NCBI GenBank assembly: GCA_020848695.1 | Contig: JADLHT010000038.1 | Location: 55,486 to 119,485, forward strand | Length of the DNA: 64,000 nucleotides | Direction: 5' to 3' | DNA from: Saprospiraceae bacterium | Lineage (GTDB): Bacteria > Bacteroidota > Bacteroidia > Chitinophagales > Saprospiraceae | In this document: in pieces, positions 17,954 to 27,100 of the stretch | Layout: the number at the start of each line of letters is the position of its first letter | Position numbering within the stretch: position 1 is the first letter of the stretch | Translations under genes and position numbers: made by a program | Notes under the pieces: model-generated | Seen by the model: only the letters and a program-made list of their open reading frames with translations | What the model was told of the DNA's origin: nothing | The model's database searches: none

Positions 17954-20017
17954 ATGCCTACAAATCAAAAGAATATAAATAAAGACATCTTGCTCAAAGC
18001 ATTTACATTAATGTGTACTGCCAAAAGCTTGACAGAAATTTATGAGGTGAATTTTAAGTTTGTTTCCAAATATGTTCACGCAACTTCAAGAGGTCACGAA
18101 GCAATTCAAATTGCATTAGGGATGCAATTAATGGCAAAAGATTATCTGTCAGCATATTATCGTGATGATGCAATGCTACTTTCAATTGGTATTGAACCCT
18201 TTGAATTAATGTTGCAACTTATGGCCAAAAAGGATGATCCCTTTTCCGGTGGAAGATCATATTATTCACACCCGAGTCTGAAGAGAGATGATCTCCCAAA
18301 AATTCCACATCAATCTTCTGCAACAGGGATGCAGGCAATACCAACAACCGGAATTGCATTAGGTCTTCAATATAAAGAGCAGACACAAATTTCTACTAAC
18401 TCTGATTCTTTGGTTGTGTGTTCCTTGGGAGATGCATCTATAACTGAAGGTGAAGTTGCCGAAGCATTTCATATGGCCTCTCTAAGACAACTTCCGATAC
18501 TCTATTTAATTCAGGATAATGATTGGGATATTTCTGCACACAGTTCTGAGATTAGACGCGGAAATGCGATTGATTATATCAAGGGGTTTCCGGGTATAGA
18601 GCATTATTCCATAGATGGTACAGATTTTATTGAATCATTTGAAACCATTAATTTAATTTTTAAAAAAATAAGAAAAGAGAGGCGACCTTTTTTACTTCAT
18701 GCGAAAGTTCCTTTGTTGAATCACCATACATCGGGAGTTAGAAAAGAATGGTATAGAGATGACCTTCAACAACAAATGTTGAATGATCCCTTTCCTAAAT
18801 TGCAAAAGCAATGTCTTTTATCCGGTGTGAAAGAATCAGAATTGAGAACTATAGAAGAAGAAATAAAGAATAAAGTACAGCAGGATTTTGATAAAGCTAA
18901 AAGTTCTCCTGATCCGGATATAGATGATTTGTACACCCATGTATTTGCAAGTACTGAAGTAATTGAGGAAAGAGGTCAGAGAGTTCCAGTTGACGGAGAA
19001 GAAAAAGTTATGGTTGACTGCGCTTTGTATGCAGTAGAAGAATTGATGAGAAAACATCCTGAGTGCCTCCTTTACGGACAGGATGTAGGCAAGCGACTGG
19101 GAGGAGTATTTAGAGAAGCTGCAACTCTTGCACAAAAATTTGGTGATGCCCGAGTATTTAATACACCGATTCAGGAAGCCTTTATTGTAGGATCTACTGT
19201 TGGTATGTCAGCCGTTGGATTGAAGCCTATTGTTGAAGTACAGTTTGCGGATTATATCTGGCCTGGATTGAACCAGCTCTTTACCGAAGTCGCAAGATCG
19301 TTTTATCTGAGCAACGGTAAGTATCCAGTGTCCATGATTCTAAGAGTTCCTATAGGAGCATACGGAAGCGGAGGGCCCTATCATTCATCCAGTGTGGAAT
19401 CAATAGTATGTAATATAAAAGGTGTCAAAGTTGTATATCCTTCAAATGGGGCAGATCTTAAAGGCTTGATGAAAGCAGCTTATTATGATCCTAATCCGGT
19501 TGTTATTTTTGAACATAAAGGATTGTATTGGTCTAAAGTTCCTGGAACTGAAATGGCAAAAGGAATTATGCCAGACGAAGATTATATTATTCCAATAGGC
19601 AAATCAAGAATTGTTATATATGCTGACGAGAGAGAATTAGTACAAGGTAATTCATTATGCATTATATCTTACGGTATGGGTGTCCATTGGTCTTTGAATG
19701 CTGCTAAAAATTTTCAAGGAAGAGTTACCATTCTTGATCTGCGTACATTGGTTCCATTAGATACTAATGCCATCTTTGATTTGGTTAAATCACATCACCG
19801 TTGTCTGATTGTTACTGAAGAAACAATTGAAAACTCATTTGCTCAGACAATTGCAGGAAGAGTAGTTGATAAATGTTTCGAGTATCTTGATGCTCCCGTT
19901 AGAACCATTGGGTCGAAAAATCTTCCTGCTATTCCACTTAACAGTACTCTTGAACGAGAAATGATCCTCGATGCGGATAAGGTAAGTATTGAAATTCGTA
20001 AGCTATTGGATTATTAA
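17954..20017 (+). CDS. 2-oxoacid dehydrogenase E1, fused alpha and beta subunits
   Basis: 687 residues. The alpha part (about 1-330) has YRDDAMLLSIG and the thiamine-diphosphate motif GDASITEGEVAEAF ending in QDNDWDIS. The beta part (about 345-687) has LYGQDVGKRLGGVFREAATL, FNTPIQEAFIVGSTVGMSA and the transketolase C-terminal domain TILDLRTLVPLD. The fusion is common in Bacteroidota and is usually annotated as the branched-chain 2-oxoacid (2-oxoisovalerate) dehydrogenase E1; pyruvate dehydrogenase cannot be ruled out. It would feed acyl groups to an E2 lipoyl enzyme that is not in this window. It is read divergently from the MOSC gene. Confidence 0.9.
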   Translation: MPTNQKNINKDILLKAFTLMCTAKSLTEIYEVNFKFVSKYVHATSRGHEAIQIALGMQLMAKDYLSAYYRDDAMLLSIGIEPFELMLQLMAKKDDPFSGGRSYYSHPSLKRDDLPKIPHQSSATGMQAIPTTGIALGLQYKEQTQISTNSDSLVVCSLGDASITEGEVAEAFHMASLRQLPILYLIQDNDWDISAHSSEIRRGNAIDYIKGFPGIEHYSIDGTDFIESFETINLIFKKIRKERRPFLLHAKVPLLNHHTSGVRKEWYRDDLQQQMLNDPFPKLQKQCLLSGVKESELRTIEEEIKNKVQQDFDKAKSSPDPDIDDLYTHVFASTEVIEERGQRVPVDGEEKVMVDCALYAVEELMRKHPECLLYGQDVGKRLGGVFREAATLAQKFGDARVFNTPIQEAFIVGSTVGMSAVGLKPIVEVQFADYIWPGLNQLFTEVARSFYLSNGKYPVSMILRVPIGAYGSGGPYHSSSVESIVCNIKGVKVVYPSNGADLKGLMKAAYYDPNPVVIFEHKGLYWSKVPGTEMAKGIMPDEDYIIPIGKSRIVIYADERELVQGNSLCIISYGMGVHWSLNAAKNFQGRVTILDLRTLVPLDTNAIFDLVKSHHRCLIVTEETIENSFAQTIAGRVVDKCFEYLDAPVRTIGSKNLPAIPLNSTLEREMILDADKVSIEIRKLLDY

Positions 20018-20097
20018 TTTGATCTCAGTACAGCTAATGTTAAAAAATAATTTTATAGATTAGCAGCAATTCAATCATCTGGGTAGTCATTAAGTGT

Positions 20098-22116
20098 ATG
20101 AAACAATTACTACTACTTCTTATAATTGCGATTCAATATCTTTCTGCACAGGAAATTATTCAAGTTGACCCTAGTAAGACCTTTCAGGTCATTGATGGTT
20201 TTGGTGCTTTTCAAGGAGGAGATATTACTCTTCAATCGTGGTGGAAAAATTTATTTGTTCATGATCTTGAATGTAGCATTTATAGAGTAGATCTAACGCC
20301 AAGACTTCGATCACCATACTCAGACTTAAGTTATTTCTCTCCCTGGTTTATGGGTTCGCAAACAAAAAGTGTTTTCAACTTAGAGGATCCGGCCAATCCT
20401 AATGGTCCTGAAAACAATAGGGTTAGAACATATAAAGGTCCCACAGATTATTCCAGAACATTTGGCGGCAGAAATGCTCCAATTGCGGTTATGGGTCCGA
20501 ATATCGAAACAAATTTGAATTATTTTATTTATCCTGCGGATGGAGCAATTCAGGAATTACTTTCCAATAAGAAGAAATTAGGTGATGTCAAAATTATAGG
20601 ATCAATATGGTCCCCATTACCATGGGTAAAAATTTCATCGGGTAACAGTTATCCGGAGAATTGGTGGCCGGGACCTGTTAATGGTGCAAGATGGCCATTC
20701 ATTTGGGGCGGAAATTTTGCAGGAGGTAGATTAGATGTTAGCGGTACATTATATTCGGAGTTCGATGATGCGTCACAAGGAGGCATTGGTAATACAAGTG
20801 CATTGACACAATTTGCAAGAAGTAGTGCTGCATATATTTTAGGTTATCAGAGGAATTTTAATTTTAAATTTTATGCGATTAGTATTCAAAATGAATTAAA
20901 CTTTGAACAATTTTATAATAGTGCAACATATCCTTTATCATCACAATATATAATTGCATTGAAAGCAATCAGAAGCGAATTCAATAAATACCCTGAGCTG
21001 AGAGATATTAAGATCATGGGACCTGAAGATTTATTAGGAGGTGATGCATATGGTATGTGGGAGTATGGAGGACCGGTTCATAAAAATTTACAGTACATAA
21101 AAAATATTGAGAACGATCCTGAAGGGAGTAAGGCGCTTGATTTTTATTGTATTCACGGCTATGCAAATGATGGAATAAGTTCCGCAGGATCCAATCCACG
21201 GCTTTGGGATTGGTGGACTAACGGCTGGACAACAAGTCCTGCTCCGGGGATTCCTTCAAATGTGAAAGGCTTTTCAAGTTATAATAAAAAGTCTTGGATG
21301 ACAGAAACATCCGGAGAACATCGAGATTGGATTTATCCTAAATCAGGATACCCAAATAATGGTGGCTGGAGTTTAGGTTTGAAAATACATCAAGCTTTAA
21401 CAACGGGAATGCAAAGTGCCTGGGTTCATTGGACTTTTGCAGAAAGTAATGATGAGGGATTGGTTAGTAACTTTGGATTGACTAATCAGGCTTCTGGAGC
21501 ATTTTCACCAAAGTATGTTGCCGTAAAGCATTTTTTCAAATTTATTAGGCCTGGCTCCAAAAGAGTTCAAGTTGTGAGCAATACAAATTCAAAGGTCTTA
21601 TGTTCATCTTATATTAATCTGGAAGACAAGGAAATTTCTTTTGTACTTATTAATACTTCATCAGCAACACAAAAAGTGACAATAAATATTCCTGTTAACA
21701 ATAAATCTATTGTTATGGATGATTATTTATCTTTTGAAAATAATTATTTTTTAAAATCTTCAAAAGAATTTGTCAATGGCTCCATCAATGTTGATATGCC
21801 AGCTTACAGTATAAGAACTTTAAATGGCAAATATGATTATCTATCAAATATAGAGAGTTTTACTTCTACTGATATATCTATACAATTTTATGAAAACAGG
21901 AATATTCTTATCTGGAATTCAAAATCAGATTTGGATATTAAGAATTTTACACTGTACAATCTGAATTCACAAATAATTTATTCATCAGATCAAAATGATT
22001 TCGACAATATTACCAACACCATACAATTACCGGAGATTCAGTCCGGAGTTTATTTTATAGAAATTGACTTTAAGCATCAGAAAAAGTCCTTTAGATTTAT
22101 AAAAATTCAAAACTGA
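20098..22116 (+). CDS. secreted GH30-family glycoside hydrolase with T9SS C-terminus
   Basis: 672 residues. The signal peptide is LLLLLIIAIQYLSAQE. Mature residues begin QVIDGFGAFQGGD, a GH30-like opening strand. The catalytic barrel contains WSPLPWVKISSG, the acid/base Glu in SIQNELNF (near 266) and the nucleophile Glu in SWMTETSGEH (near 402). A beta-sandwich typical of GH30 follows (about 490-585). The last ~80 residues (FTLYNLNSQIIYSS, then IQSGVYFIEI) are a type A T9SS sorting domain. GH30 enzymes act on xylan, glucuronoxylan or beta-1,6-glucans; the target cannot be fixed from this reading. It has no dockerin. No polysaccharide-utilisation (SusC/D) genes lie beside it. Confidence 0.82.
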   Translation: MKQLLLLLIIAIQYLSAQEIIQVDPSKTFQVIDGFGAFQGGDITLQSWWKNLFVHDLECSIYRVDLTPRLRSPYSDLSYFSPWFMGSQTKSVFNLEDPANPNGPENNRVRTYKGPTDYSRTFGGRNAPIAVMGPNIETNLNYFIYPADGAIQELLSNKKKLGDVKIIGSIWSPLPWVKISSGNSYPENWWPGPVNGARWPFIWGGNFAGGRLDVSGTLYSEFDDASQGGIGNTSALTQFARSSAAYILGYQRNFNFKFYAISIQNELNFEQFYNSATYPLSSQYIIALKAIRSEFNKYPELRDIKIMGPEDLLGGDAYGMWEYGGPVHKNLQYIKNIENDPEGSKALDFYCIHGYANDGISSAGSNPRLWDWWTNGWTTSPAPGIPSNVKGFSSYNKKSWMTETSGEHRDWIYPKSGYPNNGGWSLGLKIHQALTTGMQSAWVHWTFAESNDEGLVSNFGLTNQASGAFSPKYVAVKHFFKFIRPGSKRVQVVSNTNSKVLCSSYINLEDKEISFVLINTSSATQKVTINIPVNNKSIVMDDYLSFENNYFLKSSKEFVNGSINVDMPAYSIRTLNGKYDYLSNIESFTSTDISIQFYENRNILIWNSKSDLDIKNFTLYNLNSQIIYSSDQNDFDNITNTIQLPEIQSGVYFIEIDFKHQKKSFRFIKIQN

Positions 22117-22138
22117 TTAAAGAGTCTGAATTCATTGA

Positions 22139-23464
22139 TTAAGTCAGCTGTCTGTTTAATAGATAATTGAATCGGTACATTAATAGTAAAGCTGAACTTG
22201 TTAAGCATACTATAAATCCTAGCCAAATTCCATACACTTCAAGTTTGAAATATTCTGCCAATATATAACCAATAGGTAGGCCGATGATCCAATATGCAAT
22301 AGTAGTGTAATAAGTAGGGATCTTTATATCTTGGATTCCTCTTAATAATCCAATTCCGAGGGCTTGAATACAATCTGAGAATTGAAATAATGCTGCTAAA
22401 ATTAATAATCGATTGCAGATAAGAACTACCTCCTGGTCATTGTTAAAGATTAAAACAATTTGATACTTAAAAGTAATTAAGAATATAAAAAACACAAATG
22501 CAATGACCAAGGCAATTTGTATAGATTCACGACCATGTTTTTTTATTTCTTCAAAATTATTATGTCCGAAGGATTCTGCAATTTTAATTGAGCAAGCTGT
22601 AGAGAATCCAACAAATATTACATAAGAAAACGTTGCTACAGTAATTGCAATCTGATGAGAAGCCTGTTGAACAGGACCAAACCAGCCGGCAAGTATAGCA
22701 AGAAATGAAAAAGCAGCTACTTCACTGGTGTATTGCCAGGAAGAAGGAAGTGCTAGTTTGAGAAATGATTTAACTTCAGTAATGCTAAATTTAATTTTTC
22801 TGATTCCATATTGAATAAATTCTCGGTTAAATAATAGGTGTGTTATAAGCGCAAGGCATGTAATTGTTCTTGCAAAAAAACTTGCAATGCCGCTTCCTTC
22901 CAATCCATATCCTTTTATTCCAAAATACCCGTAGATGAAGATGTAGTTAAAAGCAACATTTAAAATAATGGAGATTATGGATAGTACCATTGGTACTTTT
23001 GTTTTCTCTAATCCGTCATAAAATTGTTTAATACATAGAAAAATAACATACGGTATTAAGGATAAACTAAGCCAAGTAAAAAATCCACGACCCATCTCAA
23101 TGATTTCAGTTTGCTGTCCGAAGTGGTATATAAGCGGAAATGCAAGATTGATAATAATTACTACAAAGGATGCAATTGAAGTGCAAACGATTCCACAATT
23201 GAAAAGAAGGCTCGCGCACTCTTCATGTTTGTTTTGAGCTCTTCGGGTTGCGGTGAGACTGGAGATTAATATGCAAAATCCAATCATTGTAAAAGAAGGA
23301 ATACTAATAATGCTAATCATTAATGAGGATGAAGCCAGATGTTTGTGGCCTAAATGTCCAACCTTTATAGCATCTGTAATGCTAACGATTACGTGGGAGA
23401 GTTGTCCGGCTATAATTGGCCCTGCAAGTGTTAAAATTTCATATTGGAATTTTGAAAGTTTCAA
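22139..23464 (-). CDS. norM: MATE-family multidrug/Na+ efflux transporter
   Basis: 441 residues with about twelve membrane helices in two homologous halves. The N-terminus FQYEILTLAGPIIAGQLSHVIV and the following DAIKVGHLG correspond to the MATE helix 1-2 signature, and the second half carries LALPSSWQYTSEVAAFSF, the equivalent position in repeat two. It is an inner-membrane antiporter exporting cationic drugs or metabolites against Na+ or H+. The start appears to be TTG at 23464, because no in-frame ATG precedes the conserved N-terminus. The gene ends convergently 22 nt from the GH30 gene. Substrate is unknown. Confidence 0.9.
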   Translation of the reverse strand: MKLSKFQYEILTLAGPIIAGQLSHVIVSITDAIKVGHLGHKHLASSSLMISIISIPSFTMIGFCILISSLTATRRAQNKHEECASLLFNCGIVCTSIASFVVIIINLAFPLIYHFGQQTEIIEMGRGFFTWLSLSLIPYVIFLCIKQFYDGLEKTKVPMVLSIISIILNVAFNYIFIYGYFGIKGYGLEGSGIASFFARTITCLALITHLLFNREFIQYGIRKIKFSITEVKSFLKLALPSSWQYTSEVAAFSFLAILAGWFGPVQQASHQIAITVATFSYVIFVGFSTACSIKIAESFGHNNFEEIKKHGRESIQIALVIAFVFFIFLITFKYQIVLIFNNDQEVVLICNRLLILAALFQFSDCIQALGIGLLRGIQDIKIPTYYTTIAYWIIGLPIGYILAEYFKLEVYGIWLGFIVCLTSSALLLMYRFNYLLNRQLT

Positions 23465-24050
23465 ATCTTAAGTGTGAAAGTGCATAAGTTTGTAAAGGTA
23501 ATGATATATTTAAATTTGCTGTAATTTATAAATTACTTATAGTTATGATTCTATAGAATATAAATGTTGTATATAAAAAAAAGCTTGATTGAAGGCATGA
23601 TTTGGCACAATAATTTCAATAGGATAATTTGTATTCAAAATGGCTCATGTTGCTTTTCTATAGGCAATAGTATTGCAGAGCATCAGATAGTAAGCAAAAA
23701 CCTTTTGTCTTTGCTTAGACATATTATAATAATTTCAGGGGTGAAAATGTATTTCTCCTTGAAATTTTATAACTTAAATATTATTCTAATAAATATTTAT
23801 TTATTCACTTGTAGGATTTCGCAAATCATCGGAACATTGTGGCGTAACAAGAGCGAATAAAGAGTATTGCTTATTGCTGATAGTTCATCAGAATATTTCC
23901 TTTTTAATCATTTTGTTGCTAGATCTAATCTGAAGAAGCTAACCATTTTTTCAATAGATCTAAATGACCAAACCTTGATGTGATTAGACACATCGAAGCA
24001 GTCTTCATACAATTTCCAGTTTAACTCAAACTCACAAAACTCATTTCTCC
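23465..24050. other. long intergenic region before the first giant gene
   Basis: About 590 bases between the MATE gene and the first giant T9SS gene. A 98-codon frame at 23564-23860 has no recognisable features and I do not call it. The segment CGCAAAT...GGCGTAA near 23820-23845 loosely recurs at 29541-29573 upstream of the second giant gene, but the match is short and gapped. The end of the region forms the leader hairpin listed separately. Confidence 0.4.
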
Positions 24051-24080
24051 CCGATTCTTTGAATTGATACAAAGAGTCGG
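24051..24080 (+). promoter_or_regulatory. 11-bp stem-loop in the leader of the first giant gene
   Basis: CCGATTCTTTG (24051-24061), an 8-nt loop and CAAAGAGTCGG (24070-24080) form 11 pairs with a single T-G wobble. It ends 36 nt before the ATG and has no T tract after it on either strand, so it is more likely a leader structure than a terminator. Confidence 0.5.
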
Positions 24081-24116
24081 AAGGGAAATGTTTTTCTACG
24101 AAGCAAAATTTTTGTG

Positions 24117-27100
24117 ATGTTAAATTTTTATAAACCTAAAATGAATTGTATGAAAAGACTAAGCTTACCTACAGGTAGCTGGAGGATTCCCTGGAGTGTG
24201 TTGATCTTCCTTCTTACCTTAACCGGATCATTTGCCGGAATTATTTTCAACGGTACTCCTGCAACCAATGCACCACCTCCAACCTTAGGTGGTTACACTA
24301 TGTTTAAGTTTGTTGATGATACTCGGCCTGTTGCTGGTTTAGCTAGTATTGTTAGCAGTATTAATGCAAGTAATGATTGTCCCGTATCTATCGGTGTTAA
24401 TCCGGTATTAGGACACCGCGAGGTGCCATTTGGCGGATGGGGAACCTGGAGTCATGGGTACAACGGAGATGTTTATGCAACCGACGTATTTGCCTTATCA
24501 AGAACAATAACCTTGCCTCCGAATACTCGAGCTTTTTATTTGTATATAGAACCCAATAACTTTGGAATTTATTCTATAACAGCAACTGCAAATGATGGAA
24601 CCACAAGTGGAGCAATCCCGGTTAGTGGATTTGCAGGTGCCAGCTATTATGGTTTCTATACGGATAATATAAACTGTATGTTAACTACAATTACGATTAA
24701 TATATCCGGAGGATCTGCAGGATATGCTATTGGAGAATTTGGAATTAACATTGATCATAACAATGGTGCATTATCTTGTAACAATAATATCCAAATTTCT
24801 CTAGATGAGTATTGTCAAGCTACAATTACTCCGGAGATGGTTCTTTCCGGTACATATACTCCCGGATGTCTGGGAGATTTTATTGTAGTTGCTAAGGATT
24901 GGAATTCAAATGCAATTATAGATAATGACCCGAATACACCTTACCCGCAAATAGGTTATGCACAGATTGGAAAGAAATTGAGGATAAGCATAATCGATCC
25001 TTACACTGGTAACAGTTGCTGGGGCTCTGCAAATGTCGAAGACAAATTAGCTCCAACAATTGTGTGCGTTCCCGAAATTCGAGTTAATTGCACACAAAGT
25101 ATAGATCCAAGAGATTTGGGTACTCCAACTGTAACCGAAGGTTGCGGTTCTTATTCTTTAACCTACAAAGATGTTGTAACAAAAGGCGGTTGCACTCAAG
25201 GTTATGATAGAATTGTTACCCGTACCTGGACAGCAATAGATGCACAGGGCAATAAGAGTACTTGTGTTCAAACTATTACGGTATTATTGGGCAACCTTGG
25301 GGATATCGTACCTCCATTGGATTTTACAGGACTGAATTTACCGGGACATACTCATATGTTATCTTGCGATGCAAAGCGAGATCCTAACTTCAATCTTTCA
25401 GCTCACTTGTTACCTGAGCCGGATTGCGTTGATGACTATTTGTTGGATCATGCAGTATTTATTACAACTGGTTACAGAGTACCAAGATTGTTAGGTTGGA
25501 ATTGTATTGAGTCAGGTACTTATGAAGGTCATCCAAGTCCTGAAAGCATTTATTATCCTGCACATCCTGATTGTTGGGAAGAAAATTCAATCGTTATGTG
25601 GGAAGGAACAGGGGCTCCTTCAGCTAAAGGTTGTGGTAATATTGCCATTACCTTTAAAGATATTAGAATTGATTTATCCAAGCCTGGATGTGATGCAGGA
25701 CATGTAGGATGTTATAAATTGTTACGTACCTGGACCATGTTGGATTGGTGTACAGGAGAAGTTAGAGAACATAATCAGATTATAAAAGTTATGGATCAAG
25801 AAGGACCGGAAATTTTATATCCGGATCATGTTGATGTAAATACTGATATTTGGAAATGCGAGGGAAGATGGGAAGTTCCACCGGCTTGGGTTAAAGACAA
25901 TTGTTCCGAAGAAGTCCATTATACTGTTAGAGTTGATGATGGAACGGTTTTAGGAAATGAAAATTCAGGTTATGTCGTGGTAAATCTTCCTCTTGGTATC
26001 CAAAACGCATACATTGTAGCCGAAGATTGTTGCGGCAATGTTACCGAAAAACTCATCGTACTAAATGTTGAAGACCGAACTCCTCCGGTAGCTGTATGCG
26101 ATCAGAAAACAACTGTTACCATAACTGGTAACCAAAATCCTTCTAATAATTATGCCAAGGTATTTGCAACTACTTTTGATGATGGTTCACATGATAATTG
26201 TGCTCAGCATCTTTATTTCAAAGTAATAAGAATGGATGAATTAGGAGGTACCAACAATGGTAGTACTACTGAATCAACCGTTTGTAATAAGCTTAATGGA
26301 GATGATGATAAAGTTATCACTGGCTCGCAGACCTATTTTGATGATTTTGTTAACTTCTGTTGTGCTGATGCCGGATCAACAAGAATGGTAGTATTCAGAG
26401 TATTTGATGTAGATCCGGGAGCCGGACCAATTAATCCGGGTCGAATGAATTCAGGAGGCGATTTATTCGGTAGATTCAACGATTGTATGGTTGAAGTTGA
26501 AGTACAGGATAAAGCAGTTCCTTCAATTGTACCACCTGCAGATGTTGTTGTAAGTTGTATGTTCTGGTTTGATTTGAATAAATTGACAGATCCTAATGAT
26601 GCAACTTTTGGTAGAGTTGTTAATGATCTCGGACAAAGAGCAAAAATTAAAACTACTGATATCGTATGTGAACAATGGTGCCTTAAAAATCTAATAACAG
26701 GATATCAAGGTGCTTCAACAGGTGTTGGTGTTTTAGCATGTAATCATTATAATTCTTATTTCAACCCAACGCATCCTGATAATAAGTATGATTTAGCCTG
26801 GGGTTTTGACGGATATATTCTGTCTACCTGTGGTGCTACTCCGGAAATTACAATAGAAGATAAGAGAGAGTGTGGACAAGGAAGAATAGAAAGAGTGTTC
26901 AGTGTAAGAGGTCCTAACAATACAGTAATATCTTCTCGTCAGATCATTTGGGTAGTTGATTGCGATCCATTGTATATAAGCCGAAAGGATTATTGTGATC
27001 CTAATGATGATATCGTATGGCCGGATTGTGAAGGTAAAGGAACACTTGTTGAAGGATGTGGTGCTAATACCGATCCTGATCAAACAGGAAGACCAAAAAT

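Noticed and set aside
23564..23860. 98-codon plus-strand frame before the first giant gene
   Set aside because: No signal peptide, domain or coding-like composition; it lies in a long regulatory-looking gap.
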